DNA from: a virus
Direction: 5' to 3' (one strand)
Virus record (IMG/VR): IMGVR_UViG_3300027851_000081
Coordinates: 1 to 33,400 of that record
DNA: 33,400 bases
A program made the translations under genes and the position numbers. The number at the start of each line of letters is the position of its first letter. Position 1 is the stretch's first letter. Below are positions 24,609-32,569 of this stretch, one piece after another. The notes beneath the pieces are model-generated. The model was given only the letters and a program-made list of their open reading frames with translations. It had not been told where the DNA came from and searched no databases.

Positions 24609-24651
24609 GGAGAAGACAAGAAGAAGGGAGCCAGCTTGGTTGCCAGCTCCC
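24609..24651 (-). terminator. Terminator-like hairpin downstream of the major capsid gene
   Basis: On the minus strand GGGAGC-TGGC pairs with GCTG-GCTCCC (10 bp with two G-U pairs) around an AACCAA loop, followed by a U-rich but interrupted tail (TTCTTCTTGTCTTC). It begins shortly after the capsid stop and probably acts as a partial terminator, giving more capsid than downstream mRNA. Confidence 0.7.
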
Positions 24652-24668
24652 CTAGAGACCTTCACTGA

Positions 24669-25877
24669 TTAGCCAGCTGCGCCAGCGGTGAAGTTGTAGA
24701 TGATGCCGAATGCAGCCGGGTTCTTGATGGTGTTGGTCAGTTCCGTGGTCAGCGTACCGCCTTCAGCATCAACACCGTTATCCACCAGCGCACCAGCAGC
24801 GTTGTAATTGGCATCACTGGTTTTACGCAGATATGCCAGAGAGAATGCGCTCAGGTCCATGATAACTGCCATCTTGGCCCAGACACTGGTGCTGCCGTAT
24901 GCGTTGAACAGCGGATGCTCAATCATCTCGAAAGTACCGCGCGGGGTGCGAATGGTATCCAGTTGCAGGCCCCAGCTGGTTTCGCTGGAGGTAATCTGGT
25001 AGGTAGAGTTCAAGCGCGCAATGTTGTGAATCACACGACGAGCAGTCCCGCCGAGGAACACAGTGCGGATGTTGCTGGACTTGGGATCGGTCACAGTTTG
25101 CAGCGTGACGTCCAGAGCAGCTTCAAACTGCGTCCAGTTGGTGGTAGCGCCAAGCGTGGTGACGTTGCCGGCAGCAGCAGCCTTGATACGCGGAATCATA
25201 CCTTCCATGGTGTGGAAAGGTTGACCATTGCGAGTACCCATGTACTTCTCGCCGAAGAACAGAGATTTCTCGATGGCCACAGCGTGCAAAGCTGCGCAGT
25301 CTTGGCGCGATTCGCTGACGTGGCCAGAACCTGCGATCTGCGGAATGGCAGCAGCAGTCTTGGTAACTGCCCAGCTGTTCCGGAAAATCTGCGTGTTGTT
25401 CACGTAGCGAGTAGCGATGATGTTCACTGCGCTCGGACGGACAGAACCTTCTTCGAAGGCATTGCCAATCGTACGCAGGAATTGACCAGCAGCCATGCTG
25501 GCAGCTGCGGTGGTGCCAACAGCACGCTGCACGCTGATGGTGGTAGCACCAGCAGTGGCAGCAGTCACAAGCACCACTTCGTTGGTGGTCTCGTTCAGCA
25601 GCATGTCACCGGGAACAACATCAGCGTTCGTAGCAGCAACCACGGTCAGAGTGGTGTCGCCAGCAACGTGCGCTGCGTTGACGGTGATGGACGGGAAGAT
25701 CATGGTCTTGGTGAAGTAACCATGCTCGATATTGCTCGCAGTTTCGTCAGAAAGCAGCGAGGTCAGGCCAACCAGCGGAGCCGAGCCGTTCGGCATCAGT
25801 CGTGTGATTGCAGATGCAAAGCTTACCGCATTCAGGTTCTGCGGTGCGCTTGCGGATGAAATGAGTCCGACGGACAT
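24669..25877 (-). CDS. Major capsid protein, SU10/DUF5309-type
   Basis: This 402-residue protein would form the icosahedral shell. An inserted beta domain at about 60-145 (AGDTTLTVVAATNADVVPGD...TISVQRAVGTT...FEEGS) and the conserved segment at 158-174 (YVNNTQIFRNSWAVTKT), followed by KSLFFGEK near 204-211, match the SU10/DUF5309 family of HK97-fold capsids. The gene lies after portal and scaffold genes, as expected, with AAAGGT before the ATG. The gene is more G+C-balanced and regular in codon use than its neighbours, in keeping with high expression. A terminator-like hairpin follows. Confidence 0.9.
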   Translation of the reverse strand: MSVGLISSASAPQNLNAVSFASAITRLMPNGSAPLVGLTSLLSDETASNIEHGYFTKTMIFPSITVNAAHVAGDTTLTVVAATNADVVPGDMLLNETTNEVVLVTAATAGATTISVQRAVGTTAAASMAAGQFLRTIGNAFEEGSVRPSAVNIIATRYVNNTQIFRNSWAVTKTAAAIPQIAGSGHVSESRQDCAALHAVAIEKSLFFGEKYMGTRNGQPFHTMEGMIPRIKAAAAGNVTTLGATTNWTQFEAALDVTLQTVTDPKSSNIRTVFLGGTARRVIHNIARLNSTYQITSSETSWGLQLDTIRTPRGTFEMIEHPLFNAYGSTSVWAKMAVIMDLSAFSLAYLRKTSDANYNAAGALVDNGVDAEGGTLTTELTNTIKNPAAFGIIYNFTAGAAG

Positions 25878-25923
25878 GATGAATTACCTTTCTGTGCTCA
25901 GCACAAAGAATAAGAGAAGATGA

Positions 25924-26697
25924 TCAAGAGAAAAGATACGAGAAATCTTGTTGCTTTGGTGCGGTCTTGGCTTCTTCAGCTTGGCGCTGAGGGGCAGTAA
26001 GAGCAGATGCCATTTCAGTGAAATAACCTTCTGCTGCTTTTTGCACCGCTTCCGGTGTCAGGTGAGGCTGGGCTTGTGCAATCTGCGCTTTCACTGCGTT
26101 GAACACAGGAGAAACTGCGGGATTGCTGAGGACCTCATTGCTAGTATTCTGCACTCGCAGCAGGTGATTTCGTACTTTCGAATCGACTTGTCCAAGTGCA
26201 CGTTCCGCGGCAGTGCGCGAACCATGTTCAACCATGCCCTGCGAGAGTTGGGTAGCAGCTGCGAATGCTTCACGGGCCGCTGCATTGATTGCATCCTGGA
26301 ATGCGGCAACATCACCACCAAGAGCTTTCTGAAAAGTCTCCACAGGGATATTGCTGGTGAAGTTTGCTGCCTGCACCTGTTCGCGCAGTTTTGCGGGATC
26401 AACCGGGCTGAGAATAGGATCTGCCAGTGTCAACGGCTTGGTAGCATTGGGGTCAACCGGCTGCGGCTTGAACAGCGTAGCATAGCTGGAAAGATCAGCA
26501 GGCTGCGGACCGCCAGCATTGGGAGTACCTTGGCCGTTGTTCGTGAGCATAGCAGCAGGAGCTGCGTTGGGATTTGCAGGTGCGGGCTGTTGCGACGCTG
26601 GCGCACTGGGCGCAACAGCAGGTGCGGGCTGTTGCACAACAGGAGCAGCAGGTGCAGGTGCAGGAGACTTGGAAAAGATACCAGGAAGGAAGGCCAT
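25924..26697 (-). CDS. Scaffold-like capsid assembly protein
   Basis: A 257-residue protein between portal and capsid genes. The first 60 residues are a Pro/Ala/Gln-rich, disordered stretch (APAPAAPVVQQPAPAVAPSA). The rest is mostly helical, with an acidic/basic coiled-coil character and a C-terminal tail (KTAPKQQDFSYLFS) that could bind the capsid. Composition, length and place agree with podovirus scaffolding proteins, which are removed before DNA packaging. No protease domain is seen. GGAG lies 8-11 bases before the ATG, 3 bases after the preceding stop. The function is inferred from context. Confidence 0.75.
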   Translation of the reverse strand: MAFLPGIFSKSPAPAPAAPVVQQPAPAVAPSAPASQQPAPANPNAAPAAMLTNNGQGTPNAGGPQPADLSSYATLFKPQPVDPNATKPLTLADPILSPVDPAKLREQVQAANFTSNIPVETFQKALGGDVAAFQDAINAAAREAFAAATQLSQGMVEHGSRTAAERALGQVDSKVRNHLLRVQNTSNEVLSNPAVSPVFNAVKAQIAQAQPHLTPEAVQKAAEGYFTEMASALTAPQRQAEEAKTAPKQQDFSYLFS

Positions 26698-26700
26698 GAT

Positions 26701-26991
26701 TTACTCCAGGGTGGTTGAGGTTGGCTGAGGAAGTGCTTGGATGATCTCACTCATGAGTTCCTCATAAGCTTCTACAAAGTGCTTCAGCTTCTCATGGGCA
26801 AGGATAGCTTCCACCTGCTTAGTTGGATCAGCAGAGAAGGGAAGTTCTTTTTCGACTACAGCTTCTGCGTAGTCTGCAATTTTGTTCTTCAGGTACATCA
26901 GGTACAGATCAGAAACCTGAAGCGCTGCAATGCTCTCCTGCTCAGAGAGATTGTAGCGAGAGAATTTACTGGAGAAATCTGGGGCAGGCAT
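26701..26991 (-). CDS. Small hypothetical head-region protein, 96 aa
   Basis: A 96-residue helical protein starting MPAPDFSSKFSRYNLSEQES. It is encoded between portal and scaffold, with GGAGAG before the ATG and only short gaps to its neighbours. The sequence has several amphipathic helices (LYLMYLKNKIADYAEAVVEK; EKLKHFVEAYEELMSEIIQA) and no membrane segment. Genes at this place are often portal- or scaffold-associated factors. I recognise no family. Confidence 0.7.
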   Translation of the reverse strand: MPAPDFSSKFSRYNLSEQESIAALQVSDLYLMYLKNKIADYAEAVVEKELPFSADPTKQVEAILAHEKLKHFVEAYEELMSEIIQALPQPTSTTLE

Positions 26992-27003
26992 TATTGCTCT
27001 CCA

Positions 27004-28938
27004 TTACTGCGCAATAGGAGCAGCAGGTTGTTGCGGCTGCTGCGGTTCTTGCGCGTTTGCTACAGCACGGATACTGCTCAACGCCTGTTGCTGCTGATCC
27101 GGACTGCGCTTAAATTCATCAAGCCACGTTGCGCCGCGCAGTTTCATCCAATAAATCATCATACCCAAGATGTCGTACTCGGTGGTCAGCTGAGGCAGAG
27201 CTTGGGCAGTCTGCATGAACACTGTAATAAGCTCAGTGTTGAGCATCTTGTCCGCAGGCAGCAAACCATCGGTCATCTTGAACTCAAGAATGGCTTTGCG
27301 CAACTCAATTGGATCTACATCAACGATCTGCTTTCGATCCCTATTGAGGATGGAGCCCGTCGTTTGGAACTGGAGAGTATTGCTCTTGATGATCTCTTTG
27401 ACGGGCGTGAAGAACTGCTGCTCAAGGGAAATGGCTGCGAGTTGCTGGCGACTGTTGCTATTCTGCATAGTCTCCGTGAACTCTGTCTTGGTCTTGTTAC
27501 CTTTCTGGAACTGACCACGATCCACGCGATTCTGCCCTGCTGCCTGATCTGCCATGCCTGAAATCATCTCACCCATTTGAAGGGTGCTGGCCATATTATC
27601 TTCGCGATACGGAATCTGGTAGACGGCAGATGTCATAGCATTCTGATCTTTTGCCATGCTAGCATTGCGCAGAGGAATGCGCGCAACGGAGCTGGCAGGA
27701 TCAATATCTTTCTTGTCGATAAGCTTAGGGTTGTAGACAAGTCGGTCAAAAATCTGGCGGCGCTTACTCTCAAGTGCAATATTCCAGAGAGACGAGCCCA
27801 TGTCTTGGAACGGCATAGCGTTGTCCAGCATGGATTGCGTCTGGTACCCAAGTCCATCATCCTGTGGAGTGGCGATCACGCACGGGAGATAGTCATGGCC
27901 AACATTCATCTCCTCCACAAAGATAACCCATTCCCAGTTCACAATGATCGCATGGAAGATTTTGGGAATGTTGCCAACAGACCCAAAGTCGGACGGCGCA
28001 GCGCGGCAGAGGAAGTGCGTGACAAGATACGTATCTTTGTACGCAATAGAACTCTTGTTCGTGCCTGGCAGCCCCATCCACTTACCCCAATGAGTCTGAC
28101 CAAGCATACTCGTAGTGCCAAGCTTGAGGAATGGATTGATTTCCGGAACACAGTAACTCATTGCGCTATCCATGTCAACGGTAGCACCTGCAAAGTTAGA
28201 TTCGTACGCCTCACGTGCATGAGTAGTTTTCTGCGCATCCAGTGTTTGCAGCATTCTGCGGAGCTTGACCCTGGGAACAATCTCATTCCAACCAAAGAAT
28301 GCCCCATCAATGTGCAGTTGGCTAGGAGCCACTGTCATATCCATGAAGCAGTTATATGGGTCAATGGCTTTGATAAAATTTCCGCCATAGCTGTACTCGC
28401 TGAGCTTAGCAGTACCTGCTGCCATGTTTGCATCCGTGTTCGTGACAATCTGCTTGAGTGGAGTCTTTTCCCACATGACAGCAGCTGGGCCAAAGTTGTA
28501 CTTGAACCCATTGCGCAGAACTTTGATGAGTTCTCGCGCCCAGCCGTACTTGATGCTTTGATCGCCCAACGCAGTTTCAAACTGGAGAGCAGCAGACTGC
28601 ATCTGCGGAGTACTGACAACCCCAAAGATTGGATAGCTGGTGAGGAACACGCCAGCTTGGTACGCAACAGCAGATTCAATCTGCGGCATGATAATAGGCA
28701 CAGTCATATCCTGCAGAGCGCGTGGGCGTCCTTCAAGATTAGCGCGAACTGCACGGATGTGTTCAGCTGTAGTATTCAGCTGACGCTGGTATGCTTTATC
28801 TCGATAGCGCAGAAGAGTGCGAAATTCTCCAAGACCGCTGCACATATCTTCAGCACATGATTTTGCGTAGTGCAGAAGTTCTTTGCGCTGTGGAATCGAG
28901 AGTGTGCTGAAGAGAGAAATATTGGGCTTGGCGGCCAT
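27004..28938 (-). CDS. Portal (head-tail connector) protein
   Basis: This 644-residue protein would form the dodecameric ring through which DNA enters and leaves the head. The N-terminal helical part, the central region with short beta segments (LVTHFLCRAAPSDFGSVGNI, IFHAIIVNWEWVIFVEEMNV) and the C-terminal helices with a Q-N-R-V-D-R-G-Q motif at about 469-476, followed by T/Q-rich helices to about 498, are typical of podovirus portals. The start is placed at 28938, where AAGGACA lies 6-7 bases upstream. An in-frame TTG 8 codons earlier would overlap the terminase gene. A Pro/Gln-rich tail (about 625-644) ends the protein. Terminase lies directly upstream in the operon. Confidence 0.88.
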   Translation of the reverse strand: MAAKPNISLFSTLSIPQRKELLHYAKSCAEDMCSGLGEFRTLLRYRDKAYQRQLNTTAEHIRAVRANLEGRPRALQDMTVPIIMPQIESAVAYQAGVFLTSYPIFGVVSTPQMQSAALQFETALGDQSIKYGWARELIKVLRNGFKYNFGPAAVMWEKTPLKQIVTNTDANMAAGTAKLSEYSYGGNFIKAIDPYNCFMDMTVAPSQLHIDGAFFGWNEIVPRVKLRRMLQTLDAQKTTHAREAYESNFAGATVDMDSAMSYCVPEINPFLKLGTTSMLGQTHWGKWMGLPGTNKSSIAYKDTYLVTHFLCRAAPSDFGSVGNIPKIFHAIIVNWEWVIFVEEMNVGHDYLPCVIATPQDDGLGYQTQSMLDNAMPFQDMGSSLWNIALESKRRQIFDRLVYNPKLIDKKDIDPASSVARIPLRNASMAKDQNAMTSAVYQIPYREDNMASTLQMGEMISGMADQAAGQNRVDRGQFQKGNKTKTEFTETMQNSNSRQQLAAISLEQQFFTPVKEIIKSNTLQFQTTGSILNRDRKQIVDVDPIELRKAILEFKMTDGLLPADKMLNTELITVFMQTAQALPQLTTEYDILGMMIYWMKLRGATWLDEFKRSPDQQQQALSSIRAVANAQEPQQPQQPAAPIAQ

Positions 28939-28958
28939 GAGCTGTCCTTGGGTTGGAA

Positions 28959-30431
28959 TCAAAATGGAAGTACAATATCACTAGTATGCGATGCGCCGCC
29001 GTGATTCGCCCCATCCAAATCGAATGTGTTCTTGACAATAAGTTCCGAGTAATCCTGCAGTACTTCTTCAACATAGCCCAAGCCGTCAATAATATCATCC
29101 TTGTTTGTGACCTTCATAGGATTCCACTCTGCGGCCTGAGAGATAACAAGAGAACGCACTTTAGGGTGCAGATAGGTCTCTCCCTTAATGCAGCGAAGAA
29201 GTCCTCTCTTGATACGATCATTCTTAGCTCGCCCTTTAGGGGAAGTCGGCATAAACTCAAAGCCAGAGATACCCTCTTGTTCGCATATATGCTCAAACCA
29301 GAACAACAAGGAAGACTGGTACGCAACGTCTTCTACACAAATTAGGCGAGTGTTGTGTTTGGCGCCTAGGCGCAGTGCTTCCTTAATTGTCTCAAGAGGG
29401 GTGAATACTCCATGCTCCATATCATCAAAGATAGGAACACCGTCAACAACAGAATAGTGCTCAATAGTACAATCATCTGCAGTCTTCTTAGCAGAGGAAG
29501 GGTCAATGAGAATAAAGCTGCCGTCAGGTTCTACTTCAAGGAAATAGGAAGGGCACTCTGGAATCAGAGAGAGATTCAAGCCTGAAGATGGAGTGATCTG
29601 CGTTGAGTTGAGAATCTCAGAGATGAAGATATCTTCCTCCCCAAGTTCTTTGAGCGACTGCCACTCTTCCAAAAGATCTTCTGCAGGCTTGAGTTCTTCC
29701 CACAGTGAACTGCCATCTGCCAACAGGCCACCAACAATGAAGCTGGTCCACTGCGTGTTATTCTTGAGTTTTTCCAGAATACAATTACGCGGGTACATGT
29801 TACCCACATAGATATAGGTACATCCTTCGTTAGAGCGAGCAAGTGACAGCGTACCAAGAATCCACTTCAAGAGCTTAGCTGCAAGTTCTGGATTCTCTGC
29901 ATCTTCTTTCCGCTGCACGTCATCCATGATAATAACGTCAGGACGATCGTTGTTTCTGTTGATACCACGCACAGAAGTTTCTGCGCCGATGGCTTTGAGG
30001 ATAATATTTCTACCACGGAAGTAGAACACCTTTGTGCCCTGCTGCTCCACATCTGCCTCTGTGTTCCAGCGACCAAACAGCTTAACAATGTTAAGGGAAG
30101 AGAGCAGGGAGCAAATGTCAGAGACTGTGTTAACTGCTAGTTCTTCACTCGCACCAACAATAAGGATGAAGCGCTTGTGAGAGAATAGAATATACCAAAC
30201 GCACAAGATCTTAATGAATGTGGTTTTTGCAAAGCCACGAGGAATACCAATAGCAAAGCGCTCCACGCGCTTTTTGAATGCTGTGAGAAGCTGAAATAGT
30301 GTAAGATAGAAAGGAGGGAATAGTAAAAAGAATGTCTCAGGAGCGGCCAGCATGGCTAGGAAGTTCAAGTCTTCCTTAGCCATCTTCATCGCACTGCCAG
30401 CGTTCGTCCCCAGTTGTGTTGTATCTGCCAT
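28959..30431 (-). CDS. terL: Terminase large subunit (packaging ATPase/nuclease)
   Basis: This 490-residue motor protein would translocate DNA into the head and cut concatemers. ATPase motifs: Walker A G62-IPRGFAK69-TT and Walker B D165-VIIMDD170-D171, with a coupling motif YVGN at 208-211. Nuclease domain acids: D310 (LIDPS), E367/D368 (CVEDVAYQ) and D445/D446/D449 (KDDIIDGLGY). The layout matches large terminases of podoviruses. The ATG at 30431 is preceded by a weak GAAGAG. It lies 15 bases after the small terminase stop. One copy of the 12-bp palindrome lies in the coding region at Arg354-Leu-Gly-Ala357. Confidence 0.95.
   Translation of the reverse strand: MADTTQLGTNAGSAMKMAKEDLNFLAMLAAPETFFLLFPPFYLTLFQLLTAFKKRVERFAIGIPRGFAKTTFIKILCVWYILFSHKRFILIVGASEELAVNTVSDICSLLSSLNIVKLFGRWNTEADVEQQGTKVFYFRGRNIILKAIGAETSVRGINRNNDRPDVIIMDDVQRKEDAENPELAAKLLKWILGTLSLARSNEGCTYIYVGNMYPRNCILEKLKNNTQWTSFIVGGLLADGSSLWEELKPAEDLLEEWQSLKELGEEDIFISEILNSTQITPSSGLNLSLIPECPSYFLEVEPDGSFILIDPSSAKKTADDCTIEHYSVVDGVPIFDDMEHGVFTPLETIKEALRLGAKHNTRLICVEDVAYQSSLLFWFEHICEQEGISGFEFMPTSPKGRAKNDRIKRGLLRCIKGETYLHPKVRSLVISQAAEWNPMKVTNKDDIIDGLGYVEEVLQDYSELIVKNTFDLDGANHGGASHTSDIVLPF
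29362..29373. repeat. 12-bp palindrome GCGCCTAGGCGC, copy 2
   Basis: Same 12-mer as at 11771, inside the large terminase gene, read as Arg-Leu-Gly-Ala in the same codon frame as copy 1. An extra G precedes it on the plus strand. Confidence 0.9.
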
Positions 30432-30446
30432 AGCTCTTCGTAAGAG

Positions 30447-31043
30447 TTAGATCATGTCAGGGGAAATGACAGAGGGAAGGCGCCTAGGCGCGCGACCTGT
30501 CGGAGTAAGAGTCTGCAAACGAGCTGCTGCTTTGTCCAAGTCAGAGACAACAGGAGTAAGAGTTTTTCCTGTTTTCATTTCCAGCAGAGCAGGAAGCTGG
30601 TGAGGATTTGCAGCGACCATAGTCTTTCCTTCCACCTCCACAATCTCACTTCTATCGTTCATGATATAGCGAGGTGCAGCAGTAGCTGGAAGTTGCAATA
30701 TGACATTAGTGACATGAACTTCTGGCGTGACAGGGCCATCTTTCCGCCGGCGAGCAGTGTTCAGAATCCTGAATGCAGCCAGTGCTTGGGAAGTATTGGC
30801 AAATGGCAGAGTTTTCTCAATTCGCTCCAGAGCTTTCTCTTCTGCACGGTCCAGCATCTCATCGAACGATGCATCCTTGACTGCGTAGTCTGCTTGCAGT
30901 TCTGCAACTTTCTGTTGGATGGTTTCATCCGATTTGAGTTGAGAAATATAGGATTCATCGCAGCCCATAGCATCAGCAATGTTCTTGGTGCTGATACCTT
31001 GGGAGAGATACTTGATGACTTTGTCTTGATCGATCATGCTCAT
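30447..31043 (-). CDS. terS: Terminase small subunit-like HTH protein
   Basis: A 198-residue protein with an N-terminal helix-turn-helix (about 8-36: VIKYLSQGISTKNIADAMGC...YISQLKSD). A helical middle follows (ADYAVKDASFDEMLDRAEEK... to ARRRKDG), then a flexible C-terminal tail. Small terminases use such an HTH to recognise the packaging site. Position directly upstream of the large subunit supports this. The start is ATG at 31043, overlapping the previous stop (ATGA), with GGGAG about 7 bases upstream. The third copy of the 12-bp palindrome lies near the C-terminus (Ala185-Pro-Arg-Arg188). The call rests on HTH plus position. Confidence 0.75.
   Translation of the reverse strand: MSMIDQDKVIKYLSQGISTKNIADAMGCDESYISQLKSDETIQQKVAELQADYAVKDASFDEMLDRAEEKALERIEKTLPFANTSQALAAFRILNTARRRKDGPVTPEVHVTNVILQLPATAAPRYIMNDRSEIVEVEGKTMVAANPHQLPALLEMKTGKTLTPVVSDLDKAAARLQTLTPTGRAPRRLPSVISPDMI
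30480..30491. repeat. 12-bp palindrome GCGCCTAGGCGC, copy 3
   Basis: Same 12-mer, inside the small terminase gene but in a different codon frame (GCG CCT AGG CGC, Ala-Pro-Arg-Arg) from copies 1 and 2. This shows that the DNA, not the protein, is conserved. Confidence 0.9.
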
Positions 31044-32161
31044 GGTTTGCTCCCAGCTTTTGTTGCAGATCCTGCAGGGGCCCCCAACACAAGATTCAAT
31101 AAGTCTGACAAGACTCCATCAGAATCTACCATATTATCCCTGATGGCACTGCGGGGGATGAGAGATGATTCAGGATACCCCATGCTCTCCATAAGGAGTT
31201 TAGGGTTGTCTGGGTAGAGATTTTCCTCGAACATCTTCTGCACAAGTCTTGCTTCAGTCTCTCCAGCTAGGCGCAAATAGTTTTGATGTGCTGCCTTCTT
31301 GTAGCCTTGCAGAGAAGAGAATAGATATTTGAGAGATTCTGGAGAAGAGAGGACTGCCTCCCTGCTCCCTACAGCTTCTTTTGGCGCCATGCTTGCATAT
31401 TGCTGCCTAGTTACGCCAGTTTGCTTTAGTCTGTCTTCTACTACCTGCTGAGCAGTAGCAAGTCTACGGTAGTTATTTGGAGAAATGAACTCTTTTGGAG
31501 AGCCACCCATAGGCATATCGTATAGATACTGCCCACTGTGAGAAACCTCATGTAGTCCAGTACTGAGAAGCTCTCTGCGAGTTGCAGGTGCAAGAGAAAT
31601 AGTATCGTCTAATGGGGAGAAACTTCCTGATGCACGTGGGCCATCTTTTGCAACAAGTTTAAGATTGCTGAGATATTCTACAAGATCAGGGGGAAGGCTT
31701 GAGTGCTTGGTAAAGAGATCAGCAGGAGAATATCCCGCCATTACTCTGTAGAGCATCTCCCCTGTTTTTGGGTCGGCGCCCACCTGCTCGATGATATCTT
31801 CATTGAGTTTCTGTAGAGATTGAGGAATGGTGGCTACTTGCTTTCCCGTGAGAGGCTGAGCATGGATTGAAGAGATCATACTCTTTGGTACAGCGCCCAC
31901 TGGCACGATAATTCCAGCATTTCCTGCGAGCATGCCCATCATGCTATCAACAAGTTGCGCCTGGGCGCCAGCTTTCTCTTCCTTTGAAACAAGCACAGAA
32001 TTGCTGTTTGCAGTGGCTAGCTGTTCCCTGAATTTGTTGGACTTGTCCAGCCCATAGCCAATACTCTTCTCTGCGTGCGCAACTGGATTTGCGACTGCAT
32101 CAAACAACTGACGTTTTAGAGAGTCAATTGAGGAGTAGATATAGGAAAGAGGAGATGGCAT
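31040..32161 (-). CDS. HExxH metallopeptidase-like protein upstream of terminase
   Basis: A 373-residue protein with a zinc-metallopeptidase-like core: L203-H204-E205-V-S-H208 (HEVSH) followed by GQYLYDMPMGGSP. Further on come helices and a NYLRLAGETEARLVQ motif (295-308, with E301/E303/R305). The pairing of HExxH...GGsp with GExEAR is the pattern of LPD23-like domains of phage and mobile-element polyvalent proteins, in which the acidic residue probably completes the metal site. A TGAGGAA Shine-Dalgarno lies before the ATG, and the 3' end overlaps the small terminase start. It is the first gene of the leftward late block. It may be a virion protein injected with the DNA or a factor in head maturation; activity is not shown. 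Confidence 0.7.
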   Translation of the reverse strand: MPSPLSYIYSSIDSLKRQLFDAVANPVAHAEKSIGYGLDKSNKFREQLATANSNSVLVSKEEKAGAQAQLVDSMMGMLAGNAGIIVPVGAVPKSMISSIHAQPLTGKQVATIPQSLQKLNEDIIEQVGADPKTGEMLYRVMAGYSPADLFTKHSSLPPDLVEYLSNLKLVAKDGPRASGSFSPLDDTISLAPATRRELLSTGLHEVSHSGQYLYDMPMGGSPKEFISPNNYRRLATAQQVVEDRLKQTGVTRQQYASMAPKEAVGSREAVLSSPESLKYLFSSLQGYKKAAHQNYLRLAGETEARLVQKMFEENLYPDNPKLLMESMGYPESSLIPRSAIRDNMVDSDGVLSDLLNLVLGAPAGSATKAGSKP

Positions 32162-32196
32162 GATATTCCTCAGATGACGGCTGAAGTGGACTGGTG

Positions 32197-32208
32197 GCGC
32201 CTAGGCGC
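32197..32208. repeat. 12-bp palindrome GCGCCTAGGCGC, copy 4
   Basis: The only intergenic copy, 36-47 bases upstream of the start codon of the first late gene. It is preceded by GTG and followed by GAA on the plus strand. Confidence 0.9.
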
Positions 32209-32454
32209 GAATCAATACTAATGATATGAATAGTATAGAGAGAAGCAGGAAGATTGCAGATTTCAAATCTACTGAAAATTGTAATTAGTGGGATGAAGTG
32301 AGGTGATGTTATTTATGCTGTGTATGGGGTAATAAAAAATTTAGAAATTTTGGAGAGCTGCTATAGGATATGCGGAGCCATAGAGCCCTAAAAGGGCCCC
32401 TCCCCCTCTGTATTTGTTCTCCATCCGAAGGATGGCTATTGAGTGGCGCAGCAT

Positions 32455-32479
32455 GCAAATAAGAATCATTCGCATTTGC
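32455..32479. promoter_or_regulatory. 25-bp Fur-box-like inverted repeat
   Basis: The arms GCAAATAAGAAT and ATTCGCATTTGC flank a central C and match as inverted repeats at 10 of 12 positions. The core AATAAGAAT-C-ATTCGCATT resembles Fur boxes of the AATGAGAAT-N-ATTCTCATT type. It may be an operator for a host regulator or simply a phage dyad; no binding is shown. Confidence 0.45.
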
Positions 32480-32490
32480 GCACGGTCCAC

Positions 32491-32531
32491 AAAAAAGCCC
32501 ACTGTTCACGCATGCGCGTTACTAGGTGGGC
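32491..32531 (-). terminator. Leftward intrinsic terminator after the 213-residue gene
   Basis: On the minus strand a GCCCAC arm (from 32531) and a GTGGGC arm (to 32497) enclose a 23-base loop containing a smaller ACGC/GCGT hairpin, followed by TTTTTT (the A-run at 32491-32496 on plus). It begins 39 bases after the gene's stop and separates that gene's transcript from the late block. Confidence 0.75.
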
Positions 32532-32569
32532 AGGTTGTCAACAAGACTAGACAGTCAGAGCTTGGAAGC

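Larger units (their letters stand above)
32162..32569. other. 408-bp non-coding regulatory interval
   Basis: No gene with a good start and frame is visible. From left to right it holds: a copy of the 12-bp palindrome (32197); ATACTA/TAGTAT arms at 32215-32236 around a 10-base spacer; an A+T-rich tract (32210-32360); a small GCCCT/AGGGC hairpin at 32385-32397; a CCATCC-GAA-GGATGG hairpin at 32421-32435; a 25-bp Fur-box-like dyad; and a leftward terminator. It should carry the promoter of the late block. A TATACT lies at 32232-32237 on the minus strand, but no convincing -35 box is at the right distance. Confidence 0.7.

Noticed and set aside
27577-28860. 427-codon open frame on the plus strand opposite the portal gene
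   Set aside because: Antisense shadow of the portal gene, with no recognisable motif and no ribosome-binding site.
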